Source: Streptomyces gilvus (GTDB taxonomy: Bacteria; Actinomycetota; Actinomycetes; Streptomycetales; Streptomycetaceae). From it: a stretch of DNA of 64,000 nucleotides. Both the position numbers and the translations under genes were made by a program. Shown here one piece after another: positions 35,801-43,612 of this stretch (the stretch's first letter is position 1; each line of letters starts with the position of its first letter). Below the pieces are notes generated by a model. That model did no database searches and was not told where the DNA came from. It worked only from the letters and a program-made list of their open reading frames with translations. The stretch covers positions 1-64,000 of the forward strand of contig NZ_JAKWBE010000027.1 in NCBI RefSeq assembly GCF_022513565.1, read 5' to 3'.

Positions 35801-36755
35801 CCGACGGGGAGAACGGCTTGCAGCGGCCGTCCGGCGCCAGCGCGCCCGCCCGCTGGAACGCGACCCCGACGACGGGTGACAGCAGCACGTTGACCCCGGC
35901 CGCGATCGCCGTGTCGCACTCACCGGTGCGCAGACTGACACAGGCGTGGTGCAGGGCGACCAGGGAGGACGAACAGGCCGTGTCCACCGCCATGGTGGGG
36001 CCGCGGGTGTCCAGGACGTACGCCAGTCGTCCCGCCGTCACGCTCAGGGCCGCGCCCGCCGGGGCCCGGGGATCGACGGCGGCCGGGTCGGCGCCCGTGA
36101 GCCTGCCGTACTCGGGGACCGAGACGCCGACGAAGACACCCGTGGCCGTACCGGCGAGGGAGGTGGCCGGGACGGCGGCGTGGTCGAGGGTCTCCTGGAC
36201 GACCTCCAGCAGGATCCGCTGCTGGGGGTCCATCACCGCGGCCTCGCGCGGTGTGATCCGGAAGAAGTCGGCGTCGAACCCGGCGATGTCGTCGAGGTAG
36301 CCGCCGCAAGCGGGCGCGTCGGCGGGCGGGAAGGCCGTGAAGTCCCGCCAGCGGTCCTCGGGGACACGGCCGATCGCGTCCACGCCGTCGCACAGCAGCC
36401 GCCAGTAGTCGTCCGGGCCGCGCACTCCGCCGGGCAGCCGGCAGCCGACCCCGATGACCGCGACCGGTTCGTCCAGAGCCGGGGAAGGGACCACAACCGG
36501 CGGGTTCTGTGGGGCGGTTCGGCACAGGTGGGCCACCAGCGCGTCCCCGGTCGGCGCCTCCCACAGCAGCGTCGGCGGCAGTTCACGGCCCACCAGCCGG
36601 GACAGCTCCCCGGCCAGCACCACGGCGTCCCGCGAGGCCATGCCGAGGTCGGCCAGCGGCCGGTCCATCGGGACGTCGGCGACCGCGGTTCCGGTCCAGG
36701 CGGTCACCCGTTCCGCGATCAGGCGGCGCAGCGCGCCCTCGTCGGCGGCGCTCAC
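32823..36755 (-). CDS. Pks13-like type I PKS: ACP-KS-AT-ACP-TE
   Basis: 1310 residues. N-terminal ACP (8-78; LGMASRDAV, Ser41). KS (about 95-520) with the triad Cys261 (DTACSSS), His396 (EAHGTGTP) and His436 (KGNLGHLES). AT (about 612-910), GHSMGE with Ser703. Second ACP (about 975-1045; LGLDSL, Ser1008). Thioesterase (about 1052-1300; GWSFGG Ser1118, Asp1145, His1283). No KR, DH or ER. This is the domain order of mycobacterial Pks13, which condenses two fatty acyl chains. The AT motif usually read as YASH or HAFH is GAGH here (around 801-804), so the extender is not a clear malonyl or methylmalonyl. ATG overlaps the FAAL stop (ATGA). Confidence 0.92.
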   Translation of the reverse strand: MSAADEGALRRLIAERVTAWTGTAVADVPMDRPLADLGMASRDAVVLAGELSRLVGRELPPTLLWEAPTGDALVAHLCRTAPQNPPVVVPSPALDEPVAVIGVGCRLPGGVRGPDDYWRLLCDGVDAIGRVPEDRWRDFTAFPPADAPACGGYLDDIAGFDADFFRITPREAAVMDPQQRILLEVVQETLDHAAVPATSLAGTATGVFVGVSVPEYGRLTGADPAAVDPRAPAGAALSVTAGRLAYVLDTRGPTMAVDTACSSSLVALHHACVSLRTGECDTAIAAGVNVLLSPVVGVAFQRAGALAPDGRCKPFSPSADGIGRGEGCAALLLKRLSDAERDGDRVLAVVRATAVNSDGRSNGLLAPNPAAQQALLATAYGRADLAPARIDYVEAHGTGTPLGDPIEAGALGAVLGAGRDPDQPLLLGSVKGNLGHLESAAGIAGVVKTVLALHHDSIPPSLHCSDGSALTDPRLRVVTEPEPWPHYGGTATAGVSGFGFGGTNAHAVLEEWPVDSLPAQEPAAHLHLLSDVDTERVRDTAGRLAAWLRSPQGSTARPADVARTLAGRAGRGPVRAAVAAHGLDELADALDALAQGQGHERLVTGDRDRVGRGPVWVFSGYGSQWAGMGRRLLDEEPAFAAAVEKLDAQSAGEFGFSLREQLLSGDGLDRLKVAQPALFGIQLTLAELWRSHGVEPVAVIGHSMGEVAAAVCAGALDVPDAARVIAVRARLLSGLQGGAMAVVDLDDDELVLLERDFPGVQVAVHSSPRQKVVTGEEPAVAHLVERLEKQGRAARSMRVVGAGHSPQVDPLLPELCEALSDVRGRPPRIPVYSTVLDDPRGDCAFDAAHWAANLRRPVRLDRALAAAAADGHGMFVEIAPHPVLARSVTDNVPDALAVGTLRRDADGSAAFLRELGALYAAGLPLPPPPGRVIDLPAPRWRHARYWWTDGRTAATAPASGRWAEPAAPTGDEASSVAARLCRHVAAVTGHPAARVTPATALADLGLDSLMAVRIRTALEREFRAELPLRDLLGAVTVADVADRLQRSVPGGSPLFLFPAAGAPTGVYRALAERLGDNRPVHMLERIEDAPTVREKARRYAETINARYPNGPCALAGWSFGGFLAQETARQLTADGREVELVALIDSVRPLRRPGIGPADRIRAHLTGFARHIADTYGVQLTLSYDELVAVEDDRERIDTVLRALREAADVPAAALEHQRASYLDLRVGEAHDPGPHDGPVVLYRATEPAPHTVRDPAYERDDAALGWDAVCPDLTVVEVPGHHLSLLDPPHVDEIAAHLRQVLARPAQPD

Positions 36756-38494
36756 CGAGCGGTCCCGGCCGCGTAGGCGCCCTCCAGATACCGGGTCCGG
36801 GTCAGCGCCCGCGCCACCTTGCCGCTGGACGTCCGGGGCACCGTGCCCGGCGCGACCAGCACGACGTCCGCCAGCCGCAGCCCGTGCCGCGAGGAGACCG
36901 CCGAACGTACAGCCCGCTCCAGGCCCGGCACGTCGATCTCGGCGAGGCTCGTGGTCCGCGCGTGCTCGGCCACGACGACCACCCGCTCACCCGCCTCGCC
37001 GGGCACGCCGAAGGCGGCGAGCCGGTCGCGCCGCACCGCCGGATGCGTGTCCTGGACGGTGGCCTCCACGTCCTGCGGGTAGTGGTTGCGGCCGTCGACG
37101 ACGATCAGGTCCTTGAGCCGCCCGGTGACGATCAACTGGCCGTCCAGCACGGTCCCCAGGTCGCCGGTGCGCAGCCAGCCGTCCGGTGTGCCCCCGGCGA
37201 GGGCGGCGCCGAAGACGCGCCGGGACTGCGGCTCGTTGTTCCAGTAACCCCGCCCCACGTTCGGACCCCGCACCCAGATCTCGCCGACCTCCCCCTCGGG
37301 CAGCGCCGCACGCGAGACCGGGTCGACGATCCGCACCCGCTGTCCGGCCGGGGTGCCGCAGCCGGCCAGCAGCACGGCTCTGGGGTCGTCCGGCCGGGCG
37401 GGCAGCGCCTTGCCGGTGGCCAGCGCGTCCCGGTCGAGGGCGAACCGGGCGAGCGGCTCGCCGGGCCGGGCGGCGCTGACGAAGACGGTCGCCTCGGCCA
37501 GCCCGTACGACGGACAGTGGACGTCGGCGTCCAGCCCCTGGGCGGCGAAGGCGGCGTGGAAGCGGTCGGCGGTGCCGGGCCGTACCGGTTCGCTGCCGTT
37601 GATCAGCGCGGTGATGCCGGCCAGCCGCAGGTCCGCCTTCTGCGCGTCGGTGACGGCGGAGGCGCAGTAGTCGTAGGCGAAGTTGGGCGCGGCGCTCACC
37701 GCGCGCGGATGTGCGGTGAGCAGCCTGAGCCAGCGCGCCGGTTCGTGCAGGAACGCGGCCGGGTCCATCAGGACCGACAGCAGACCCCGGGCGACGGGGG
37801 CCGCGACGCTCAGCACCAGGCCCATGTCGTGGTAGAGCGGCAGCCAGCCCACACAGGTCACCGGGTGCGTGTCGGCGGCGTAGGCGCTCAGGGCCTGGTG
37901 GGCGTTGGCGACGACGTTGGCGTGGGTGATCTCCACGCCGGCCGGGGTGCGGGTGGAGCCGGAGGTGTACTGCAGGTACGCGGTCGCCTCCGGGTCCGGC
38001 TCCGGTGCCGGCCAGTCCTGGGCGGTGGCGTCGGGGACCTGGTCGGCCGCGACGACCGGCACCTCAGCGCGCTCGCAGAAGTCCGTCACCTCCGCGAGGA
38101 CCCGGCTCGTGGTCAGCACGGCGGCGGGGCGGGCGTCGGCCAGGACTGCGACGAGCCGGTCGCCGTGCCCGGGAAGGCCCGGCGGATACAGGGGTACGGC
38201 GACCAGACCGGCGGTGAGCGCGGCGAGGAACCCGGTGATGTAGTCCGTACCCTGCGGGCACAGCAGCGCGACCCGCTCACCGGGTCCGGCCTCCTGGGCG
38301 AGCCGGGCGGCCAGCGCCCGGACGCGGACTTCCAGGCGGCGCCAGGTCAGGGTGCGGTGCACGCCGCGCGACCCGGAAACGGGGTGCTCGACGAAGGTGA
38401 ACGCCCTGCGGTCGGGGGTGGTTTCGGCCCAGTGCCGCACATACTCGGGCAGAGTCCGGTACGCGGGCGCGAGCGGGGGGCGGCGGCTGTCCAT
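36752..38494 (-). CDS. fatty acyl-AMP ligase (FAAL, FadD32-like)
   Basis: 580 residues. AMP-binding P-loop LQYTSGSTRTPAGV, the form typical of FAALs (FadD32 group) rather than acyl-CoA synthetases; then GWLPLYHDMGL, SAAPNFAYDYC, YGLAEATVFVS, WLRTGDLG, RLKDLIVVDGRNHYPQDVE, and catalytic Lys in TSSGKVAR. FAALs activate fatty acids as adenylates and load an ACP directly; the N-terminal ACP of the overlapping PKS is the obvious acceptor. ATG 38494 follows AGGAG at nine bases. An upstream start at 38566 lacks a ribosome site. Confidence 0.92.
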   Translation of the reverse strand: MDSRRPPLAPAYRTLPEYVRHWAETTPDRRAFTFVEHPVSGSRGVHRTLTWRRLEVRVRALAARLAQEAGPGERVALLCPQGTDYITGFLAALTAGLVAVPLYPPGLPGHGDRLVAVLADARPAAVLTTSRVLAEVTDFCERAEVPVVAADQVPDATAQDWPAPEPDPEATAYLQYTSGSTRTPAGVEITHANVVANAHQALSAYAADTHPVTCVGWLPLYHDMGLVLSVAAPVARGLLSVLMDPAAFLHEPARWLRLLTAHPRAVSAAPNFAYDYCASAVTDAQKADLRLAGITALINGSEPVRPGTADRFHAAFAAQGLDADVHCPSYGLAEATVFVSAARPGEPLARFALDRDALATGKALPARPDDPRAVLLAGCGTPAGQRVRIVDPVSRAALPEGEVGEIWVRGPNVGRGYWNNEPQSRRVFGAALAGGTPDGWLRTGDLGTVLDGQLIVTGRLKDLIVVDGRNHYPQDVEATVQDTHPAVRRDRLAAFGVPGEAGERVVVVAEHARTTSLAEIDVPGLERAVRSAVSSRHGLRLADVVLVAPGTVPRTSSGKVARALTRTRYLEGAYAAGTAR

Positions 38495-38581
38495 CGGGCG
38501 TGGCTCCTCACATCGCGGTAGTGGGGGGCGGAGCGGGGTGGTGCTCAGGACGCGGAGAGTCGGCACCGGCGCGCGGCCGGT

Positions 38582-40165
38582 TCAGAGCGGGATGTTGCCG
38601 TGCCGGCGCTGGGGCATCGGGGCGCGCTTGCCGCGCAGGGTGCGCAGGGCGCGGCAGATGTGGGCGCGGGTCTCGCGCGGGGCGATCACCGCGTCCACGT
38701 AGCCGCGTTCGGCGGCCGGGTAGGGGGTCCCGTGGGTGGACTCGTACGCGGCGACGAGACGGGCGCGCAGGGCCTCGGGATCGCCGGCTGCGGCCAGTTC
38801 GCGCCGGTGCAGCACGCCGACGGCGCCCTCCGCGCCCATGACGGCGATACGGGCGGTGGGCCAGGCGAGGTTGACGTCGGCGCCGAGGTGCTTGGAACCC
38901 ATCACAGCGTATCCGCCGCCGTACGCCTTGCGCACGACCACGGTGACCTTCGGGACGGTCGCCTCGGCGTAGGCGTACAGGAGTTTGGCGCCCCGCCGGA
39001 TGATGCCGGCCCGCTCCTGGCCGACGCCGGAGAGATAGCCGGAGACGTCGGCGAAGGTCAGCAGGGGGATGCCGAACGCGTCGCAGAACCGTACGAAGCG
39101 CGCAGCCTTCTCGGAGGCGTCGATGTCCAGGACGCCGGCGGAGTGCAGCGGCTGGTTGGCGACGATGCCGACGGTGGCGCCCTCGACGCGGCCCAGCGCG
39201 CAGACGATGTTCGGCGCGAACAGCTCCTGGACGTAGAGGAGTTCACCGTCGTCGACGACCGCGTGCAGGATCTCGCGCATGTCGTAGGCCTGGCCGGTGC
39301 GGTCCGGGACCACCTCGTCGAGGAGGCCGCCGTCGGCATCGTCGCCCGGCGCGTACTGCGGGGGCCGTTCGAGGTTGTTGGCGGGCAGGTACGACAGCAG
39401 GTCGCGCACGGTGTCGAGGGCGTCCTCCTCGTCGGCGGCGAGGAAGTGGGCGTTGCCGTTGACGGTGTTGCTGGCCCGCGCGCCGCCCAGTTCCTCGGCG
39501 GTGGTGCGCTCGCCGGTGACGGCCTCGATGACGTCCGGGCCGGTGACGAACATGTGCGAGGCGCCGTCCACCATCACGGTGAAGTCGGTGATGGCGGGCG
39601 AGTAGGCGGCGCCGCCCGCGCACGGGCCGAGGATGACCGAGATCTGCGGGATCACGCCGGAGGCCTGCACATTGCGGCGCACCAGCTCGGCGTAGAGCGC
39701 GAGCGAGGCGACGCCCTCCTGGATACGGGCGCCGCCGGAGTCGTTGAGGCCGACGACCGGACAGCCGGTCTTCAGCGCGAGATCCATCAGGGCCACGACC
39801 TTCTCGCCGAAGGCCTCGCCCATGCTGCCGCCGAAGACCGTGGAGTCCTGGGCGAACACGCACACGGTCCGTCCGTCGACCGTGCCGCACCCGGTGACGA
39901 CCCCGTCTCCGTGGGGGCGCTGGGCGCCGTCGCCGGTGGGCCGGGCCCGGACGAACAGGCCGGTCTCCGTGAAGGAGCCCTCGTCGAGCAGCCGCCCGAT
40001 CCGCTCCCGCGCGCCGAGCGCGCCCCGTCTTCTCGGCACACCGGTGATCACCGCCTGTGCCCGGCGGTCCTCCAGGTCCGCGACGCGCTCGGCGGTGCGG
40101 TCCGCCGTGGGCGCCGCCGGCACCGTTGTCCTGCTCGCTCGGGATGTCGTCGCCTCTCGCGTCAC
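38582..40165 (-). CDS. acyl-CoA carboxylase beta (carboxyltransferase) subunit, AccD4/PccB-like
   Basis: 527 residues, the full length of actinobacterial AccB/PccB subunits. Visible: [44 protein letters not shown], and [18 protein letters not shown]. The residue known to set acyl specificity (Ile in S. coelicolor AccB, Asp in PccB) is Ala420, leaving room for a longer chain (inference). It needs a biotinylated alpha subunit encoded elsewhere. GTG 40165 follows GGAGGTGGCT. It leads the FAAL/PKS operon and probably makes the carboxyacyl extender for the PKS. Confidence 0.88.
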   Translation of the reverse strand: MTREATTSRASRTTVPAAPTADRTAERVADLEDRRAQAVITGVPRRRGALGARERIGRLLDEGSFTETGLFVRARPTGDGAQRPHGDGVVTGCGTVDGRTVCVFAQDSTVFGGSMGEAFGEKVVALMDLALKTGCPVVGLNDSGGARIQEGVASLALYAELVRRNVQASGVIPQISVILGPCAGGAAYSPAITDFTVMVDGASHMFVTGPDVIEAVTGERTTAEELGGARASNTVNGNAHFLAADEEDALDTVRDLLSYLPANNLERPPQYAPGDDADGGLLDEVVPDRTGQAYDMREILHAVVDDGELLYVQELFAPNIVCALGRVEGATVGIVANQPLHSAGVLDIDASEKAARFVRFCDAFGIPLLTFADVSGYLSGVGQERAGIIRRGAKLLYAYAEATVPKVTVVVRKAYGGGYAVMGSKHLGADVNLAWPTARIAVMGAEGAVGVLHRRELAAAGDPEALRARLVAAYESTHGTPYPAAERGYVDAVIAPRETRAHICRALRTLRGKRAPMPQRRHGNIPL

Positions 40166-40293
40166 AGCCACCTCCGAAGTTGTTTTCGAATATGGCAGCG
40201 AAACGGGGGCGGGATTGGACGATCCCTGTTCTGTTTGCGGGAGGTGAGTCCCGGGGGAGGGGAGGTTCGTCCTGAGGTGACAACGCGTCGGCG

Positions 40294-40815
40294 TCAGGCG
40301 GTCGTACGGGCCCGGTGACGGCGTACCGCGTCGCGGTTGGCGCAGCGCTGCGAGCAGTAGCGCTGCCGGCCGGTGCGGGAGGTGTCGGCGAAGATCGTGG
40401 CGCACTCGGCCACGGCGCAGCGGCGCAGCCGGTGCATGCCGCGGCCCGCCAGATGCAGGGCGGTGCCGACGGAGATCAACGACAACAGCAGCGCCCCGAG
40501 CGGCAGTTCGGGGTCCCGGTAGTGCACGTGCCAGCCGCTTCCGGCGTGGTTGGTCAGCCGCGGATAGGCGGCCGCCGTCGCCAGCATGGCGTTGAGCAGT
40601 TCGGCGCGCTCGCCCTCGTCCTCGGCGTCGACGACCTTCTCCCAGGCGTCCAGCGCCTCCTCGGCCCGGGCCAGATCCTGCGAGGTGACCGGGCGCTCCA
40701 GCACCAGCCCGGCAGCCAGGCAGCGGTCCGCGAGCTCCCCGGCGTCGGCGGGGCGCCGGTTGGCGAGATCCGCGGCCAGCTTCACGGTATCCTCGCCGTA
40801 AGGGTTGAGATGCAT
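40294..40815 (-). CDS. CGNR zinc-finger (ABATE domain) protein, probable regulator
   Basis: 173 residues. N-terminal ABATE-type region with [12 protein letters not shown], then a C-terminal CGNR zinc finger: [38 protein letters not shown], with four Cys spaced as a treble-clef. The family is predicted to bind DNA. It has a leaderless-type promoter (see 40822-40850) and lies 128 bp upstream of accD on the same strand, so it may regulate or be read into the lipid operon. Confidence 0.8.
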   Translation of the reverse strand: MHLNPYGEDTVKLAADLANRRPADAGELADRCLAAGLVLERPVTSQDLARAEEALDAWEKVVDAEDEGERAELLNAMLATAAAYPRLTNHAGSGWHVHYRDPELPLGALLLSLISVGTALHLAGRGMHRLRRCAVAECATIFADTSRTGRQRYCSQRCANRDAVRRHRARTTA

Positions 40816-40821
40816 AAGACC

Positions 40822-40850
40822 ATTACAGCAGTCTGGTCGGCATGGGACAA
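40822..40850 (-). promoter_or_regulatory. leaderless promoter of the CGNR gene, inside the divergent gene's start
   Basis: On the minus strand: TTGTCC (40850-40845), 17-base spacer, TGTAAT (40827-40822), then six bases to the ATG at 40815. The -35 lies within the first codons of the divergent GNAT gene (ATG at 40842). The two start codons are only 26 bases apart, so the two transcription units must interfere. Confidence 0.65.
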
Positions 40851-41339
40851 CGCCCCGACAACCAGGCATCGGCCGTACGGCAGGCCGTGGAGTACGACCT
40901 CGTGGAGCTGCTGCGACTGCGCGCCCTGCTCTTCGAGGACCTCGGCGGAGACTTCTTCAACCCCGCCTCGGCGGACGGCGGTTGGCTGGACGCCCTGGCC
41001 GTGGTCCTCAAGGAGCAACTGACCGACGACACCGTGCGCGTCCTCGTGGTGGACGGCGACGACGGCGGGCTCGCGGCCTGCGGCATCGGCACGATCGAAC
41101 AACGCCTGCCCGGACCGCACCTGACCAACGGCCGCATCGGCCACGTCATCGGCGTGATCACCGACCCGTCCCACCGACGCCGCGGCCACAGCCGCGCGAT
41201 CATGCGAGCCCTGCAGGACTGGTTCCGCGACCGCGAGGCGGCCCGGGTCGACCTGCACGCCTCCCGAGAAGGCGAACCCCTCTACCGGGAACTCGGCTTC
41301 ACCGACCACCCCGACCCGGCCCTGTACTGGCGCCCATGA
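40842..41339 (+). CDS. GNAT family N-acetyltransferase
   Basis: 165 residues, one GNAT domain. The acetyl-CoA loop is visible as VIGVITDPSHRRRGHSRAIMRAL (R-x-x-G-x-G/S form), and the C-terminal strand as LYRELGFTDHPDPALYW. The acceptor is unknown. No good Shine-Dalgarno precedes ATG 40842, which overlaps the promoter of the divergent CGNR gene. If the true start is a little downstream, the domain is still intact. Confidence 0.8.
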   Translation: MGQRPDNQASAVRQAVEYDLVELLRLRALLFEDLGGDFFNPASADGGWLDALAVVLKEQLTDDTVRVLVVDGDDGGLAACGIGTIEQRLPGPHLTNGRIGHVIGVITDPSHRRRGHSRAIMRALQDWFRDREAARVDLHASREGEPLYRELGFTDHPDPALYWRP

Positions 41340-41381
41340 GCCCGGATCCCCGGCGCGTCCTCCGACGGGAGTGAGCTCCGG

Positions 41382-42281
41382 TCAGTCGCCTCCCTTGAGC
41401 AGCCGTCGTGGGTTGTCGACCCTGAAGGCGTAGGCGGCGGCTCCGCCCAGGCCGAAGCCGGGGTGGTGCGGGGGTTCGGCGTAGGGGCGGTCCGAGCCCT
41501 GGGCGATCGCGTCCACGCCCAGGGCGCGGACGATCGACTCGACCGCGCGGGGGCCGTAGGAGGAGGTCTCGACGAACACGTCGGGGTCGACGCCGGTCTC
41601 TCCGTCGCCGCGGGCGGCGAAGCGTTCGCCGTGGAGCGGGGCGAGGCCGGCGAGGAGGGCGAAGCAGACGCGCAGGCGGGGGTGGCGGGGGCGGCCGAAG
41701 GCGCGGAAGGCGAACCAGGCGGCGTGCATCTGCTGGACGTAGGGGACCATGGCCGGCCACCAGCCCGGGCCCGCGGGTCCGCCGGGCGCGGGGCCGGGGT
41801 GGACGAAGAGGGGCAGGTCACGCTCCTGAAGCAGGTCGAGCAGCGGGGCGCAGCGCGCGTAGCCGGCCGCGTCGGCGAGGGCGTCGGCCGGGAGCTGGAG
41901 GCCGACGAAGCCCTGGTCGAGGTCCTTGGCGGTGGCGGCCGCGTCGACGTCCCGTACGCAGGCCGCGGCCCACGCGCCGAATGGCTCGGGCAGCGCTGCC
42001 GCGCCCTCGTGGTAGGCGTCGAGCAGGGGCCGGGCCGCGGCCGCCGGCAGCCACTCCACACCGATCGGCGTGGACAGGGAGACCAGCGCCCGGCCGAGAC
42101 CGTCGGCGGTGGCCAGCTCCGCACGCCGGGCGATGTCGTGGTCCTCCGGCCGGACCGCGAACGGCGGCTCGCCCTCCAGGTGGAGCGTCCAGCCGTCCAG
42201 GTACGGCGGCTCGCGACGCGCGCGCAGGGCCGCCACCAGCGACGGGGTCCACAGATGCTGGTGCACGTCCACAGTGGTCAT
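41382..42281 (-). CDS. amidohydrolase (TIM-barrel, ACMSD-like group)
   Basis: 299 residues. Metal-binding HQH at residues 7-9 (TVDVHQHLW), LFVHPGPA (His) in the middle, and GSDRPYAEPPHHPG (Asp) near the C-terminus: the amidohydrolase-2 layout. ATG 42281 follows GGGAGGAG. It is divergent from the P450 gene and close to the PLP enzyme at 43613, suggesting one pathway; a decarboxylase or hydrolase of an aromatic or cyclic acid is possible. Substrate unknown. Confidence 0.78.
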   Translation of the reverse strand: MTTVDVHQHLWTPSLVAALRARREPPYLDGWTLHLEGEPPFAVRPEDHDIARRAELATADGLGRALVSLSTPIGVEWLPAAAARPLLDAYHEGAAALPEPFGAWAAACVRDVDAAATAKDLDQGFVGLQLPADALADAAGYARCAPLLDLLQERDLPLFVHPGPAPGGPAGPGWWPAMVPYVQQMHAAWFAFRAFGRPRHPRLRVCFALLAGLAPLHGERFAARGDGETGVDPDVFVETSSYGPRAVESIVRALGVDAIAQGSDRPYAEPPHHPGFGLGGAAAYAFRVDNPRRLLKGGD

Positions 42282-42393
42282 GACGCTCCTCCCGCCAAGG
42301 CCCAGTCTCCTCCTGGCCTGGCCGCTGGGACCGCTCGGCCCCGTTGTTAGGCTGAGCCGTGATCGGTTTCCCACCGTCCGGCCGGAACGCGCG

Positions 42394-43560
42394 ATGAGCG
42401 CCGTCGATACCTTCCCCCTCGGCGCCTCCACCACGCTCGCCGAACTCGCCCACGATCCACATCCGCGCCTCGCGCTGCTGAGAGCGCACGAGCCGGTGTC
42501 CTGGCTGCCCGAGCTGGACGGCTGGCTGGTCACCCGCCGCGACCTCGCCCTGAGCGTCATGCGGGACGGCGCGACCTTCACCGTCGACGACCCCCGCTTC
42601 TCCACCGCCCGGGTCGTCGGCCCCAGCATGCTCTCCCTGGACGGCGCCGACCACACCCGCCACCGCGACCCCTTCGCCGCCCCCTTCCGGCCCCGGGCGG
42701 TGCGCGACGGCTTCGCCGCCTTCATCGAGGAGGAGACCGACCGGCTGATCACCGCCCTTGGGCCCGCGGGCGCCGGCGAACTGCGCCGCGCCTTCGCCGG
42801 ACCTCTCGCGGTCGCCGTCGTGACCCAGGCCCTCGGACTGGCCGGTACGACCACGGAAACGGTCCTGACCTGGTACGACGCCATCGTGCGGGCGGTCTCG
42901 GACATCACCGCGGGACTGGATCCGGGCACCTCCGGCGCCCAGGCCTACGCGCAGCTGCGGGGCGCCGTCGAGGCCACCGTCGCCGACCCGGACACGTCCT
43001 CGCTGCTCGCTGCCGCCGCCGGACGGCTGACGGTGCCCGAGGTGGCCTCCAACGCGGCCGTGCTGATGTTCGGCGGCATCGAGACCACCGAGGCGATGAT
43101 CACCAACGCGCTGCTCCACCTGCTCGGCGACGCCAGCCAACTCGCCCTGGTGAAGGACGACTTCGAGCTGCTGGACGGCGCGATGGAGGAGTCGCTGCGC
43201 CTGGAGCCCGGCGCGGCGGTCGTGGACCGCTACGCCACCCGCGACACCGTCCTCGGCCCGGCCGCCATCCGCCGCGGCGACCTGGTCACCGTCTCCCTGT
43301 CCGGCGCCAACCGCGACCCGGCCGTCTTCGCCGACCCCGACCGCTTCGACGTCCGCCGCCCCGACGCGCGCCTCCAACTGGCCTTCGCCCACGGCCCCCA
43401 CCACTGCATCGCCGCCCACCTCGCCCGCCTGGAGACCCGTATCGCCCTCCAGCGCCTGCTGGAACGCCTCCCCGCCCTCCGCCTCGACCCGGACCGCCCC
43501 GCGAGCCCGCACGGCCTCGTCTTCCGCAAGCCGCCCACCCTGCACGTGCTGTGGTCGTGA
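42394..43560 (+). CDS. cytochrome P450
   Basis: 388 residues, typical soluble bacterial class. I-helix LMFGGIETTEAMITNAL (oxygen-binding GGIETT), K-helix EESLRLEPG (ExxR), and heme-binding FAHGPHHCIAAHLARLE with the axial Cys. It needs ferredoxin and reductase from elsewhere; no redox partner is adjacent. It is followed 53 bp later by a PLP enzyme and is divergent from an amidohydrolase. Start ATG 42394; earlier starts lie inside the divergent gene. Confidence 0.88.
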   Translation: MSAVDTFPLGASTTLAELAHDPHPRLALLRAHEPVSWLPELDGWLVTRRDLALSVMRDGATFTVDDPRFSTARVVGPSMLSLDGADHTRHRDPFAAPFRPRAVRDGFAAFIEEETDRLITALGPAGAGELRRAFAGPLAVAVVTQALGLAGTTTETVLTWYDAIVRAVSDITAGLDPGTSGAQAYAQLRGAVEATVADPDTSSLLAAAAGRLTVPEVASNAAVLMFGGIETTEAMITNALLHLLGDASQLALVKDDFELLDGAMEESLRLEPGAAVVDRYATRDTVLGPAAIRRGDLVTVSLSGANRDPAVFADPDRFDVRRPDARLQLAFAHGPHHCIAAHLARLETRIALQRLLERLPALRLDPDRPASPHGLVFRKPPTLHVLWS

Positions 43561-43612
43561 CACGCTGAGGCGACCGCGGCACGCAACCACCCGGAACCGA
43601 CAGGAGTTCCCC

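Noticed and set aside
40294-41339. CGNR/GNAT as a toxin-antitoxin pair
   Set aside because: The genes are divergent rather than an operon, and the GNAT protein lacks features I would tie to TacT-type toxins.
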